From Pyrrhoderma lamaoense (lineage: Eukaryota; Basidiomycota; Agaricomycetes; Hymenochaetales; Hymenochaetaceae), in NCBI GenBank assembly GCA_002794735.1, contig NBAZ01000012.1, forward strand, positions 124,001 through 188,000: 64,000 bases of DNA, read 5' to 3'. Below, piece after piece: positions 49,401-59,545 of the stretch (its first letter is position 1; the number at the start of each line of letters is the position of its first letter). Position numbers and translations under genes: made by a program. Under the pieces are notes generated by a model. It had not been told where the DNA came from and made no database searches. It was given only the letters and a program-made list of their open reading frames with translations.

Positions 49401-49976
49401 TGTGGAGAAAAATATGTTACTATAATAAAATCGATTTCAGATGGACAACACCCGATGTTTCGTAAATATGATTCTCCTTTCGGCACAGGTGACTGTAGGA
49501 AAGTTTATGGATTGTTAACTTCTTTATCAGTTCACTTCATTGTCTCCTTTCACCCTGGGAACTTCAATACCAACTAGTAAGAAAAGAACAGGGGGAAAAA
49601 CAGAACACAACGTTTATGAACTCTGAGCAAATCGGGTCGTCGAAAAGATCGCGCCATTCACATAAGGGGGCTATAAACTCATTAAGCATACGAGATAACG
49701 GTCTCCTCGGAGACTGGAAGCCATCCAAGATTTGCGGGATCCCAGGTAATTATTTGCATAATTGTACTATTGGTCCTTGGTCCTTAGCTATAACAGATAC
49801 ATATAGTAAATAAACATTAAAGTCATAAGACAATAGCAGAACATATCATCAAAGAGTTACACATCCTAGTGATTGTGAGATGGCGGCGCATTCGAAGATG
49901 ACGACAATCTGAGTTCTGATGTTATTGATACAACGACGCATTAAAACAAAGAGAGCGGTATACGTTTTGAGTCTAA

Positions 49977-51090
49977 TCACTCTTCATCACTTGCGCTGGC
50001 ATCACCTAAGCCTTCAAGTTGGACTTCGTCTTTTGCATTATCCCGAGGCTCATCATCATCTCCATTAGCTTCTTCATCCTCTTTCTTTTTCCGCATTTTT
50101 GCAATGACTTTGTCTGCACGGTTAAATATCCCGCCAGTAGGTGCACCACATGCGATACACTTTGGTGTCTTTGCGAATCTCTTGATAGCACAGGAAGAGC
50201 AGAAATAGTGCCCACATCGTGTTTCTACAGGGTCGACGTATGGCTTCCGACAGATAAGACATGCAAATGGTATGTCCTCATCTGAATCCGAATCATCTGA
50301 ACTATCAGAGTCGCCAACGTTCCGCTTTGGTTGGTCCGCTAGTTTGTCAAGCTGCCACCCGGCAAGATCTATGACTTTATTTAGTACTAGAAAGGGTCTT
50401 TCCATGAGTGTTACTCACAAGTTCCTCTGTCATGTAAGAATTTACATGTGTCACCAAATCCACAGTATCCAGTTTCTGCAACAAATACTATTAGGCACCG
50501 ATCAGGAGAATCTTAAAGTATGTCATACCTTTATAATCTTTGCAAACATCTGGCTGATAGTCTACGATAGTGACCTGCCTAATAGTACTTGACGTATTTC
50601 TTTGCGGGCCAAGTCGTTGGGACTTGGGTACCTCTTGGTTTTTCTTTATACGACTTTTATAAGCTTCCTGACCGTGGTATAGACCATCATCGGGCTGCTC
50701 ATCATCGTCGACTCCATTCAACCTTGTTTTCTTATTCCGGCGTTCCGTCATGGCCTCTGCTTCTTCTCCAGCAAGAATTTCTTGCGCAAAGGCTTGATGT
50801 GAACCAGCGGCCGTCCATTTTACATCCGGCCCATCTTTTTCATCTTCATCTTCGAAGTCCCCGTTATCACGCTGATTAACGCTTCGCTTTGTCCCTGCTG
50901 ACAATATATTCGAATTCCCTCTGCGTGTAGGAAGTACAACTTCCGACCTTGAAACTGGTTGTGAGCTTAGGCTTGAAGGTCCTGCACCGCTTGGCGAAGC
51001 AGGAGACGAGTCATCACGCCGACGCTGGTTTGTTGGCCTGGCTCTACTTTTCTTCTTAATGAATGGGACTGTAGGTTGATTTTCAGTCAT
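49977..51090 (-). CDS. CWC24: Pre-mRNA-splicing factor CWC24 (CCCH + RING, RNF113 family)
   Basis: Three minus-strand exons, 51090-50529, 50475-50419 and 50368-49977, give 336 residues. After a disordered charged N-terminal half comes a CCCH zinc finger (C-x8-C-x5-C-x3-H, ending CKFLHDRG), the AGWQLDKL linker conserved in this family, and a C3HC4 RING ([20 protein letters not shown] through CIAC). The CCCH finger is split by both introns. Cwc24 associates with the spliceosome before the first step and contacts the 5' splice site. The tail is acidic (ASASDEE). It lies 192 bp downstream of NSA2 on the same strand. Confidence 0.94.
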
Positions 51091-51282
51091 CCCTTAGTGG
51101 TCGTGGACGGTTGTTGACTTATTGATTTACATGTCACGACCATTCGCATATTATATCTTACTAAGCAAAGGCAGTTTGTTTCCGTTTAGAGTTTACGGTC
51201 GTTATTAATAAAATTACAAAGAAATCATAGTAAAGACATAAAAGTATAGAGTAAGGCTACATATAAGAAAGCAGACGTGAAA

Positions 51283-52347
51283 TCACACCACTGAGAGATA
51301 TAAGCAATTGAGATAAACATAAAATGAGACGTATACTTACAAAGTACGGCGTTGATGCATCCGTCATTTTCAGGATTATTCGTTATCTGAGCATATTTCC
51401 CAAACACAACCTTTCCTCCAGTAGTGACCATGCCGAGTTCGGACACATTTACCTCAATGACCGTTCCTTTTGTCATGACGCCAAGTTGGGTATACATAGG
51501 AGATTGTGGGTTCTTTTTCACACCAATGATTTGAAGCTGGAATGTTGCTTTCAGATCCGCTACAGATTACACGGATTACGTGTAAGAAGAAAAAACTCAT
51601 GTAGACATAGATATCAAACTTACGATGTGTAACGTTAGCTTTTTTATATCGAAGTGCCATAGGGCGCACAAAGCGTTCCATCTTTACAGGTTTGCGTGTG
51701 AAGCCTTCTCCAACAAACGTTGCTTTTGTCACCATACGCTTCCAAGCTTTCTTTTTACTCTTTCCCGTCCTCATAACCTTGAAAACTTCTTCCTCTGCAA
51801 CACCCCTAACTTTTGGTAGCGGGACAGCATATTTAGCAGCCTTTTCCTTCCGCTTCTGCTTAATCGCCGAAGACATTGCCTTTGCATCTCTTTGATTCTC
51901 GCGGTCAAGCAGGAAGGTTGGAAGTGCTCCCTCTGGGGCAGAGTTTGTGTCTTTTTGCTTCACATTCCTCTCGTCATGAGCTTTTAATGTCTTTTTGAGT
52001 TGAACTTTTTCAGCATGGCGCTTAGCATGTAGTAGCTTGGCCTTCAAACCAAAGGCCTTTTGTGCAGTAGCAGAAGCGCGATGTACGGCTCGAGCTTCTC
52101 TCTTTCGCCTACATACGGTGTAAATAATAGTAGTACCAATCAAGAAAACTGCCCTAACTCACTTTTTTTCGAAGTAATCTAACCGCCGGCCATGTCGCTT
52201 AATATGCTCCTCAATATACTCGTTCTGGAACAGATATTAGCGTTTTGTCTTTGTCATTTACATGAAAATAAGATACCTGAGGCTAGATGTAGTACAAAAT
52301 GGTCAGCACGATGCTTACAGGGTAGCAGCCAAGAGCGCACTTACCAT
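51283..52347 (-). CDS. NSA2: Ribosome biogenesis protein NSA2
   Basis: Six minus-strand exons: 52347-52345 (ATG alone), 52282-52277 (6 nt, Pro-Gln), 52224-52163, 52108-51624, 51559-51341, 51290-51283. The product is 260 residues, the usual length, starting [15 protein letters not shown] and ending GCINAVLLV. The N-terminal part is basic and helical; the C-terminal part (about 180-260, [40 protein letters not shown]) is the S8e-like barrel. Nsa2 acts in nucleolar and nuclear maturation of the 60S subunit (27S rRNA processing). The first two exons are inferred because only they restore the near-universal MPQNEY start with clean GT-AG borders. Divergent from YIP1, 187 bp between start codons. 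Confidence 0.93.
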
Positions 52348-52534
52348 GACGGTTTGAAGACAACTCGAGTGACATAAATCAAGTGACATATTTTCTAATT
52401 TGTTACCCGTGTCACGTCCACGTCGGTCTCGCGTGTGTAACAGCAAAGCACAAATACAGGGATACAAATATAGTGATTGTGTCTAAGGCCCTACTTCAAC
52501 CGACTTCAAGCAAATTGCTCAGTGTGAACAAAAA

Positions 52535-53506
52535 ATGTGGCAGGACGTCCAGAATCCATATACCTCTCAGTCTACATCCTACTATGGGAATGTTCAAGGA
52601 CAACCTCAACAACCTCTTCAGTTCTACGCACCCTCACCAGGTCCTTCAGAGAGTGGCTATTATCCAGGATCGAGGCCAAGTCTTGAAGGAAATATGGGTA
52701 TGCAGGGGTCCATAGGCTCCGGGGGAACCCGGGATATGGTGGAAATATTCAACAGCAAGGACCATGGTGGACTGCTTTCGGAACTGGTGGATTAGATGGT
52801 GAACCTCCGTTGTTAGAAGGTGTGCTCATATATTCAAGTTATACTAGTATAAGATCATGAGATTTATCTGTAAAAAATAGAGCTTGGAATTAATTTCTCT
52901 CATATCTGGGCGAAGTCTTTGACTGTTCTTAATCCATTCGGGCGAGTTGACGAACATATCATGGATGATGCTGATCTCTATGGTCCATTATTTTTCTGCT
53001 TTTGCTTTGCGACGTGTCTTCTCTTTGTAAGTTCCAGTACGAGCACCTTATAACTATTGTCTCATGAATCAATCCCGCTTAGTCCGGGAAGCCACAATTC
53101 GGTTATATTTACGGGGTCGCATTACTGGGTTCTGCATCTATCTACACATTACTGAATCTCATGTCAGAGACAGGGATAGATGCATATAGAGTAACATCGG
53201 TATTAGGTTACTGCCTACTTCCTATGGTAGGTGTCGGGGCTTTAAGCGTTTTTAGGTCCCTGGAGTAAGTAAACTCGACCCAAACCTTGATGAATTGCGC
53301 TTAACGTAACTTGTAGTGGTATCATTGGCTTTACATTCTCAGCACTCTCTATCATATGGTGTACATATGCTGCTTCTGGAATCTTTGTTGCCGTACTCCG
53401 CATGTCTGAGCAAAGATTACTCGTTGCCTATCCAGTTGGTTTATTATATGGGTGTTTTGCACTTCTAAGTGTCTTCAACATCGGCGCGGGTTTATCTAGT
53501 GCTTAG
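52535..53506 (+). CDS. YIP1: Yip1-family Golgi/ER membrane protein (YIPF5-like)
   Basis: Exons 52535-52819 (or 52535-52697 plus 52760-52819), 52881-53026, 53083-53264 and 53317-53506. A Gln/Pro/Tyr-rich cytosolic N-terminus is followed by the conserved [19 protein letters not shown] motif and a five-segment hydrophobic domain ([91 protein letters not shown]). Yip1 binds Ypt1/Ypt31-type Rab GTPases and acts in ER-to-Golgi vesicle formation. Within exon 1 the frame changes near the five-G run at 52721-52725. One missing G would give a smooth Gly/Gln-rich reading into GPWW; a 62-nt intron (52698-52759) is the alternative. Confidence 0.92.
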
Positions 53507-56464
53507 CACCCTGCATAATTGTATATAATATCCTCTCATTGTGCCAATTATACTAATACCATTACAAGCGCTATAGAAGTACACTTACAACTTGAATCAC
53601 AATAATGAATCCAGTTTTGGATTCAAAAGTAGTAATTCCTCACTAAATATCGACACAATTACTGGTTATCGCCATAAAGCAAGCCATGAGAACCCGCTTT
53701 CTCTTCGAGACAGTGAGACTAAGCAAGCTAGGGAGGTTTCATAACGATACCATAATTCACAGGTATGAACTCACAGGACAATATACACAACCCCGTATCT
53801 CTTATGGCAGCAAGTACCTGGAGCATGGGTTTCCGATAGAATCTTTGATAGTTACGTTGCGCTGTGATTTAACTGATATTACAAGCGTGGGAGGAACATC
53901 ATATCATTCCAGTCTTTTCCGATCATGGGGAGTGTACCTGCTGAAGTTGTACTCGATTCTTCCTACTATTCTGAACAATACCTTAATATACATTGAGCTC
54001 ATAAAAGTATGTTTCTGTATTTGATTATGGGGTGGCATCTATAATCTATCTGGGAAATGACAGTTGGCTTCCTAATTAACACTAATCGCTGCTATCCGTG
54101 AATGAGGCATCATCATTTAATATCCATAACGGGAACCAAAACCATGACAGAACTCTTCTTTTTTGGAGGTACGTTAACTTGCTTCTTGGGACTCATGCAG
54201 TATATGAGAAATATAAACTCTTAACTCATTTCTCAGGGGCAGGCTCTCACCCTTAGAATATGTACGATATCCTTTGAGGGTCATACCCCTTCCTTCAACT
54301 TCCCTTGATTCCTTCGTTAGCATTGGAATCCGTTTACGTTAAAAAGCTCCGAAGTACTACCTCTTGAGTACGAAGCTACCTTCTTTCTTGGTATCGGTGT
54401 CAAATTTCTGGTTCGTCCGTACAAATATGCCTCTGGAATCTGTGCGTTCATATAAGACTGTTTCTGGAACTTGGTCTGCCCAGCTATGACCAAGTATTGG
54501 GAAAGGGGCTCAAGATTCACTTGCAATGATGTACCACTCATCTACTCATCGTACCAAAACGAGTCGATGTCGTCCTCAAATGTAATAAGGTTCTAACGTT
54601 AGGCAGATAGCACCTTGTGCATGATTAGTTTTTGCGCTTACTCGACTAATGGATCAAGAGCGGCGAAGTAAAAAAGAAAAAAGGTCTTTGGGTTTGAACT
54701 TTCCCCTCCTCCTTTAGGTCTCAGCTCTATCATGCTAGGTCCTAGGCTTTAAAACAACAAGGTCGCAGTTTCTTTCTCGCTATAAGGAAATAAGCTACCA
54801 ATGTAGTTTTGTGTTTCATGGTTCCACAGCACTACCATCATGATGCCGACTAATTTTGTACGAAGAAGGGAAACATAGCCTATAATCTCAGCTGAATTCT
54901 ATCTTTTTACTATACTAACATTGGAAAGTATTAACAAAGTAGGAACTTCACTCTATGAAGTATAATTCAATATTCCTGACTCATGTATAGCCCGATCCCC
55001 TTATATATCAGGAGGCGTTGTTGTAATTTTGTTGTCTAATGAAGTTTGTCATTCTATAACCGGTAATTATTAGTTTTGTACAGTACTATTGGCTCGATGC
55101 TGTAAGGGGAATTTGAGGACAAGCATTAATTGGGTTTCATCTCGTGGACTATATCTCCATATACACATATAGACTCATTGGTGTTTTTCAAAAGATGTTC
55201 ATTCCATCCCCCGCACAGCTGCGCCTTCTTGTAATAAGTCCATTATAACATCAGATTATAAACCCAATAATAGTGACTGTATCATTGTGGTTCACTTGTA
55301 GATGGAGAGCGGAGCTGTAAGGGAGCTACCAACTTGGAGAAACCTCCGTTCGTTTCGAATTTTGAATGTCCATAAGATAGAAAAATGGTACCCCAGCCAC
55401 CTCGAATTATATTGGGTATATACATACGCATATGGGCACACTTCTTTCAATACCGTATATGTCTACAGATACCTTAGCATCATGATCCTTTTCTCTTACC
55501 ACCACCAGCCTGACTTCCATCGCAATTTATGCACCGAAATCAAGTCTCATAAACTGCTAAGCTTCTTCACCGCTTGCACCCGTGCCACCCTCATAGTCTT
55601 AAGTGATTCCGTGGTGATAAGAATCACATTCCTGTGCTATTGGACAGCTCATCGTTGACACGTTTGGTGTTCTTATACTTCCTCGGCTGTCAGTCGAGTC
55701 TACGAATACTGTAGTTACAGTAGCACTTGTGCTTTCTTGAGAAACAAGGAGCACCGGAAACATCTTAGTACTGCGGAAAAGGCAATTTCAAAGTTGAAGA
55801 ATTCGGGACTAAATGGGTCGGCATTTTATCTGAGGGGTAAAGTGAAGATCTTCTCTTGAAAAGTTTCTTACTCCGTCCACAATATAGGAAAAAGTGACCC
55901 GAGAACCAAAACAGGGAAGTCACTAGTAGAACTAGATTAGAAAGGAGAAACAAGTGTGAACTCGAATCACAGAAAAAAGAATGCATTCTACCGTTTGGTC
56001 AATTACAAGCTTTCTGTTACTCAGGACTCCCAAGGCCCGAAGGCCTCAGTCCGACGCTTTCTAACCCGAGAAAAGATTCTTCATGTCCGAAAGTCATGTA
56101 GCTATTGTGGCAGAAGGGGAAAGATCAATCATGAGATGGCACAATAACTCATTTTCACCCCGGAAATATTTGAGGCCTGAGTGATTCATATACTGACGAG
56201 AAACTTCGGAAGATCTTTTCTACTAAGTTGATATATTTTGGATTCAATTGGGTGATGCATAGGATGCATAACGTTAGTAATTGAAGTCTACTATGACATT
56301 GTCCACGTTGAGTGGGGTCAGTACATCACCCATACTGGGGGCTTACGGTCTTTTCTGAAGGTTAGAAGTATGGAGTAGATGATAGTTTACATTTTAAACA
56401 TATGTAAACACACCTTTCATGAATCATGCAATATTATGGTGGTGTGTCACATACTAAAGGGGTT
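53507..56464. other. Intergenic region downstream of YIP1
   Basis: About 3 kb, AT-rich. Frames at 53686-54024 (+) and 55302-55658 (+) show no known features and no plausible splice partners. A 74-codon minus-strand frame at 54541-54317 is listed separately. Confidence 0.4.
54317..54541 (-). CDS. Small hypothetical protein
   Basis: A 74-residue ATG-to-stop frame. Its composition (LEPLSQYLVIAGQTKF, AYLYGRTRNLTPIPRKK, then a Ser-rich SRGSTSELF) looks more protein-like than neighbouring frames. I recognise no family, and it has no conserved neighbour or obvious promoter. It could be a fragment of a lost gene or chance. Confidence 0.25.
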   Translation of the reverse strand: MSGTSLQVNLEPLSQYLVIAGQTKFQKQSYMNAQIPEAYLYGRTRNLTPIPRKKVASYSRGSTSELFNVNGFQC

Positions 56465-56768
56465 CGATAAATGACCGACACCGATTTGTACGAAAATCAG
56501 ATGTGCATAAATCGATCAAATTAACATATATAGTATAAAGCTATTACCAACACAGCTATACATAATTTAAATGCAAAAAAGCCGCATTTAGCTGAGATTG
56601 TTACATAAATAAAATTAAGTAATAGTAATGCAACCGATTACTTATTACATAATAAAATATCTTGAAGTAATTGATCTACATTGTATGAAGATCTATCCAC
56701 TTAAAGTAATAAGATAGCTGATATTATGTGGATCGATTTCGTACAAATCCAGGTGTCGGTCATTATCG
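56465..56768. mobile_element. MITE-like element with imperfect terminal inverted repeats
   Basis: The left end, starting CGATAAATGACCGACACC at 56465, is mirrored by a right end that ends at 56768 and reads CGATAATGACCGACACC on the minus strand. The inverted match continues through GATTTGTACGAAA, about 35 bp in all, with a 1-nt and a 2-nt indel. The 230-bp interior is very AT-rich and has no coding capacity. Size, terminal repeats and lack of ORF fit a non-autonomous DNA transposon. I could not define a target-site duplication with confidence. Confidence 0.72.
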
Positions 56769-56897
56769 ACTTAGTAACATAGTGACAACAAACCCATCTA
56801 CGATGCTTCATCTGGGGCAAGTAGATGTTACAGTGTGACCCAGTCAATAGCAGCGTAACAAGTTATTACGTAAACAGAGCCTACTCAACCACAAACT

Positions 56898-57649
56898 ATG
56901 ATGTCCTCTGCCTCTCGCTCTCCTGAGCCGACACGAAGTAATGAAGCATCAGTTCCGAATAAGCATGCTAAGACACCAATTGACTTACAGCGCAAGCAAC
57001 TTGATCGCCTGCTCAAGGATCCATCTAAACCGGCGTATGTCCCTCCTCCACCAAAAGAAAAGCACATACGACCTCCTCGTGAGATGATGAAAAATGTCCA
57101 AGGTTCTAGCGCAGGAGCCGGGAGCGGAGAATTTCATGTCTATAAAGCAAGCAGGAGACGAGAGTATGAAAGATTAAAGCTTATGGACGAAAAAATAGCA
57201 AAGGTTGGTCACTCGTATGAGCCAATGACAAATACGGTACTCACTTCAATCTACAGGAGGCTGTAACGAAAGAGTTTGAGGAAAGGAGGCGAAAATGGGA
57301 AGAAGAAGCGGATGCCAAGACAGCAAAGAATAGGGCAAAGCGGCAGAAGAAGAAGGAAGCAGCGAGGGCGAAGGCTAAGGGGCAGAGTGGAAACGACAAT
57401 TCGAAAGCCCATGAATCTCAGGGCACTGTTGAGGCTCCATTCAAAAAACGTAGACTTGTGAATGGTGAAGCTGTTACTTTCAGAAAGCCAGGAGAAGAAA
57501 GTGATAGTAGCGAAAATGATGATACTGATGAACCCGGACCTCGACCCCCGCAGGGGACTACAGTTGAAGAATCGTCCGCACCTGAAGAACACTCACAATA
57601 CGAATTAAAAGATGTCACCGCAAATATCACGATAATTGAAGAAGATTAA
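56898..57649 (+). CDS. PRKRIP1-like spliceosome-associated protein (DUF1168)
   Basis: Two exons, 56898-57203 and 57257-57649, give 232 residues. The core (about residues 25-125) carries the family blocks LLKDPSKPAYVPPPP and FHVYKASRRREYERL, then a long basic helix (EEADAKTAKNRAKRQKKK). Human PRKRIP1 shares this layout and has been seen as a long helix in the catalytic spliceosome. The C-terminal 90 residues are acidic and Ser/Pro-rich. The intron is phase 0 right after AKIAK-type sequence, and the second exon restarts with EAVTKEFEERRRKWEE. Convergent with the RUS gene, 155 bp between stops. Confidence 0.88.
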
Positions 57650-57804
57650 CTTATATTTTACTTTGCATGGTAAGATAAGGAGTCGTATAATGGATTATCA
57701 TTCTGATCAACCTTCGGTTAGTTTATCTTTTCAAGTCTGTAACACATAATCATACAACCAAATATATCACTATACCATTGAATAAAGATATCTAAATAAT
57801 GACG

Positions 57805-59545
57805 CTATCTTATTTTTACATCTTCCTTAAGAGCGATGTCAAAGGCGATTATAGGCTTCGTCACGATGGCTTCTGTGGTCAAATCCCATCCCTTCGCTTT
57901 TGCCTTCTCAAGAAATTTTAAAAATGTACTGTTGACTTTATCCAGCGCGTCCCGCATAATATCCATCTGGGATCGTCGTTCATTACCCTTTTCAAGTCCG
58001 TCATGCGCATGAAGAAGCTGCAGCAATTCGCATGCTGATATCCAGGCCTTCAATTGATCTTCGGAAGTAGCTTTGCGCTTAAAGCAGATGAATACTATAT
58101 AAGGCTTTTTTGCGCTTATCAAGAGGATGTACGACTCTTTTACAAAGCATTCGAAAATTTCCTTCCAAGTATTTTTGGATATTTGTGCTTTTGATATAGA
58201 CACCTCAAGATCCCCGATATCAGCACAGAAAGAGATTGAACCAATTTTTTTCCTTGTATGAAAATCACGTATGATGTTTGGAAATTCGAATATTCGTTCA
58301 AGGTAGGAAATAAGAGGCGGAGAAGGAACAGACCCTTCTAGACGGTAAGCATAGTATACTAGGGTTGTCCTCTGTCGATTTAGGGTATGGAGTACAATAA
58401 CTCGAACAGCAAGATAGTTTAGTCCCAAGTGCATCATGAGAAGGATTATTAAGACTATCCATGTCTCTGTCCTCGAAACTATAATGGATAACATATATGA
58501 TCCACACTGCATATCAGGTTAAGATGCAAATATATACATATAAAATAATTAGGTGATATACAAACACGTACCAACATACCAAGCAAACCTATTATAGTTT
58601 CTTGACTCGCGTCTTTGGCATTCAGTTCTCCAACGTTCCTTGCTTTTGCAAAATGCATGCTGAGAGCTGCCTTTGAAGCACCTCCACACACACCACAAAC
58701 TGCACGCATTGCACCAGCCAAACAAAGTGAAGCAAGGCGAAAATGAGGCGGAAGTACCGGTGATAGGCAATCTAGAACGAAGGCAATATCATTAAAAAAA
58801 TCTGCTGATAGTCGATACATCTTTGCTTCTGGGGCAAGCGCCGGTCCATACTTCCAAGCAAAAAGAATTGCTTTGATTTTCAAAATAAATTATTAAGAAA
58901 AAGTCGCCGCGGGCAGATACTATAAGGATACATACTGGCTAATCGGCCCGTGACATCCTGAGAGACAGTTAGAAGAACTGCTTTGGTAGATGATGCGTTT
59001 TCATCTCCAACGCCGAAGCCTGGATGCTTGCTGATCAGCCGGGGAAAGCGTAATTGAACTGTTTGGACACACCTTCTAGGACAGCTCTTGATGAAAGCAG
59101 GCCAACAATAGAGCTACAAAAGGCTTGGAGAGAGTCAAAGAGTTGATATCTTTGATACGTTTAAAACAAATTCTACTTGACATTTCACACGCAAGATTTT
59201 ACATACTTTATGTAGTCTGTTCATTTGCTTCTTTAGTCAACGATACAGACAATTGAGCTCTGCATACCCGATGTAACAGTGTCCGGAAATCCCGATGGTA
59301 GAAAAATATCACATAGTATTTGGGTGTTGATACGATACTTGTTCCAAGGTATGATTTTTCCAGGAAGCTGAGAAATTATCAAAAGTGTCCATCAGTTCTA
59401 ATATACTTTGAAGTCCTCGTATAATTTGTGACTAGAATTTAGTTACCCTTGAAATGTATTTACTTCCTTTGTCCATATTTATCTCTCTTTTGTAGGTTTT
59501 GTGCCCAGAAGAGTCTATCTCAGCTACTTCAAGATAACAGGACAT
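57805..59545 (-). CDS. RUS family (DUF647, root UVB sensitive) membrane protein
   Basis: Seven minus-strand exons: 59545-59447, 59367-59268, 59216-59207 (10 nt), 59149-59073, 59019-58936, 58870-58572, 58506-57805; 456 residues, every junction in phase. DUF647 hallmarks follow in order: FLPSGFPDTVTSDYIKYQ, LFDSLQAFCSSIVGLLSS, AVLLTVSQDVTGRLATILFA, KMYRLSADFFNDIAFVLD, GAMRAVCGVCGGASKAA, then NVGELNAKDASQETIIGLLG and a hydrophobic segment (TWIVLIILLMMHLGLNYLAV). The family is widespread in plants, animals and fungi; the plant proteins RUS1 and RUS2 act in UV-B and vitamin B6 responses, the fungal role is not known. The C-terminal 230 residues are divergent. Confidence 0.9.

Larger units (their letters stand above)
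45970..49976. other. Gene-poor region upstream of WOPR copy 3
   Basis: 4.0 kb with no gene I can support. A small + strand frame starting at the ATG at 47695 (a Ser-rich start, with a possible intron near 47757) and a minus-strand frame at 48150-48010 rich in Arg/Lys look mildly coding but lead nowhere. A 136-codon + frame lies at 49167-49577 without known features. An AT-rich hairpin lies at 46399-46429. Confidence 0.4.

Noticed and set aside
49167..49577. 136-codon + strand frame as a gene
   Set aside because: Unrecognisable sequence with no conserved motif; overlapping frames on the other strand look equally (un)likely.
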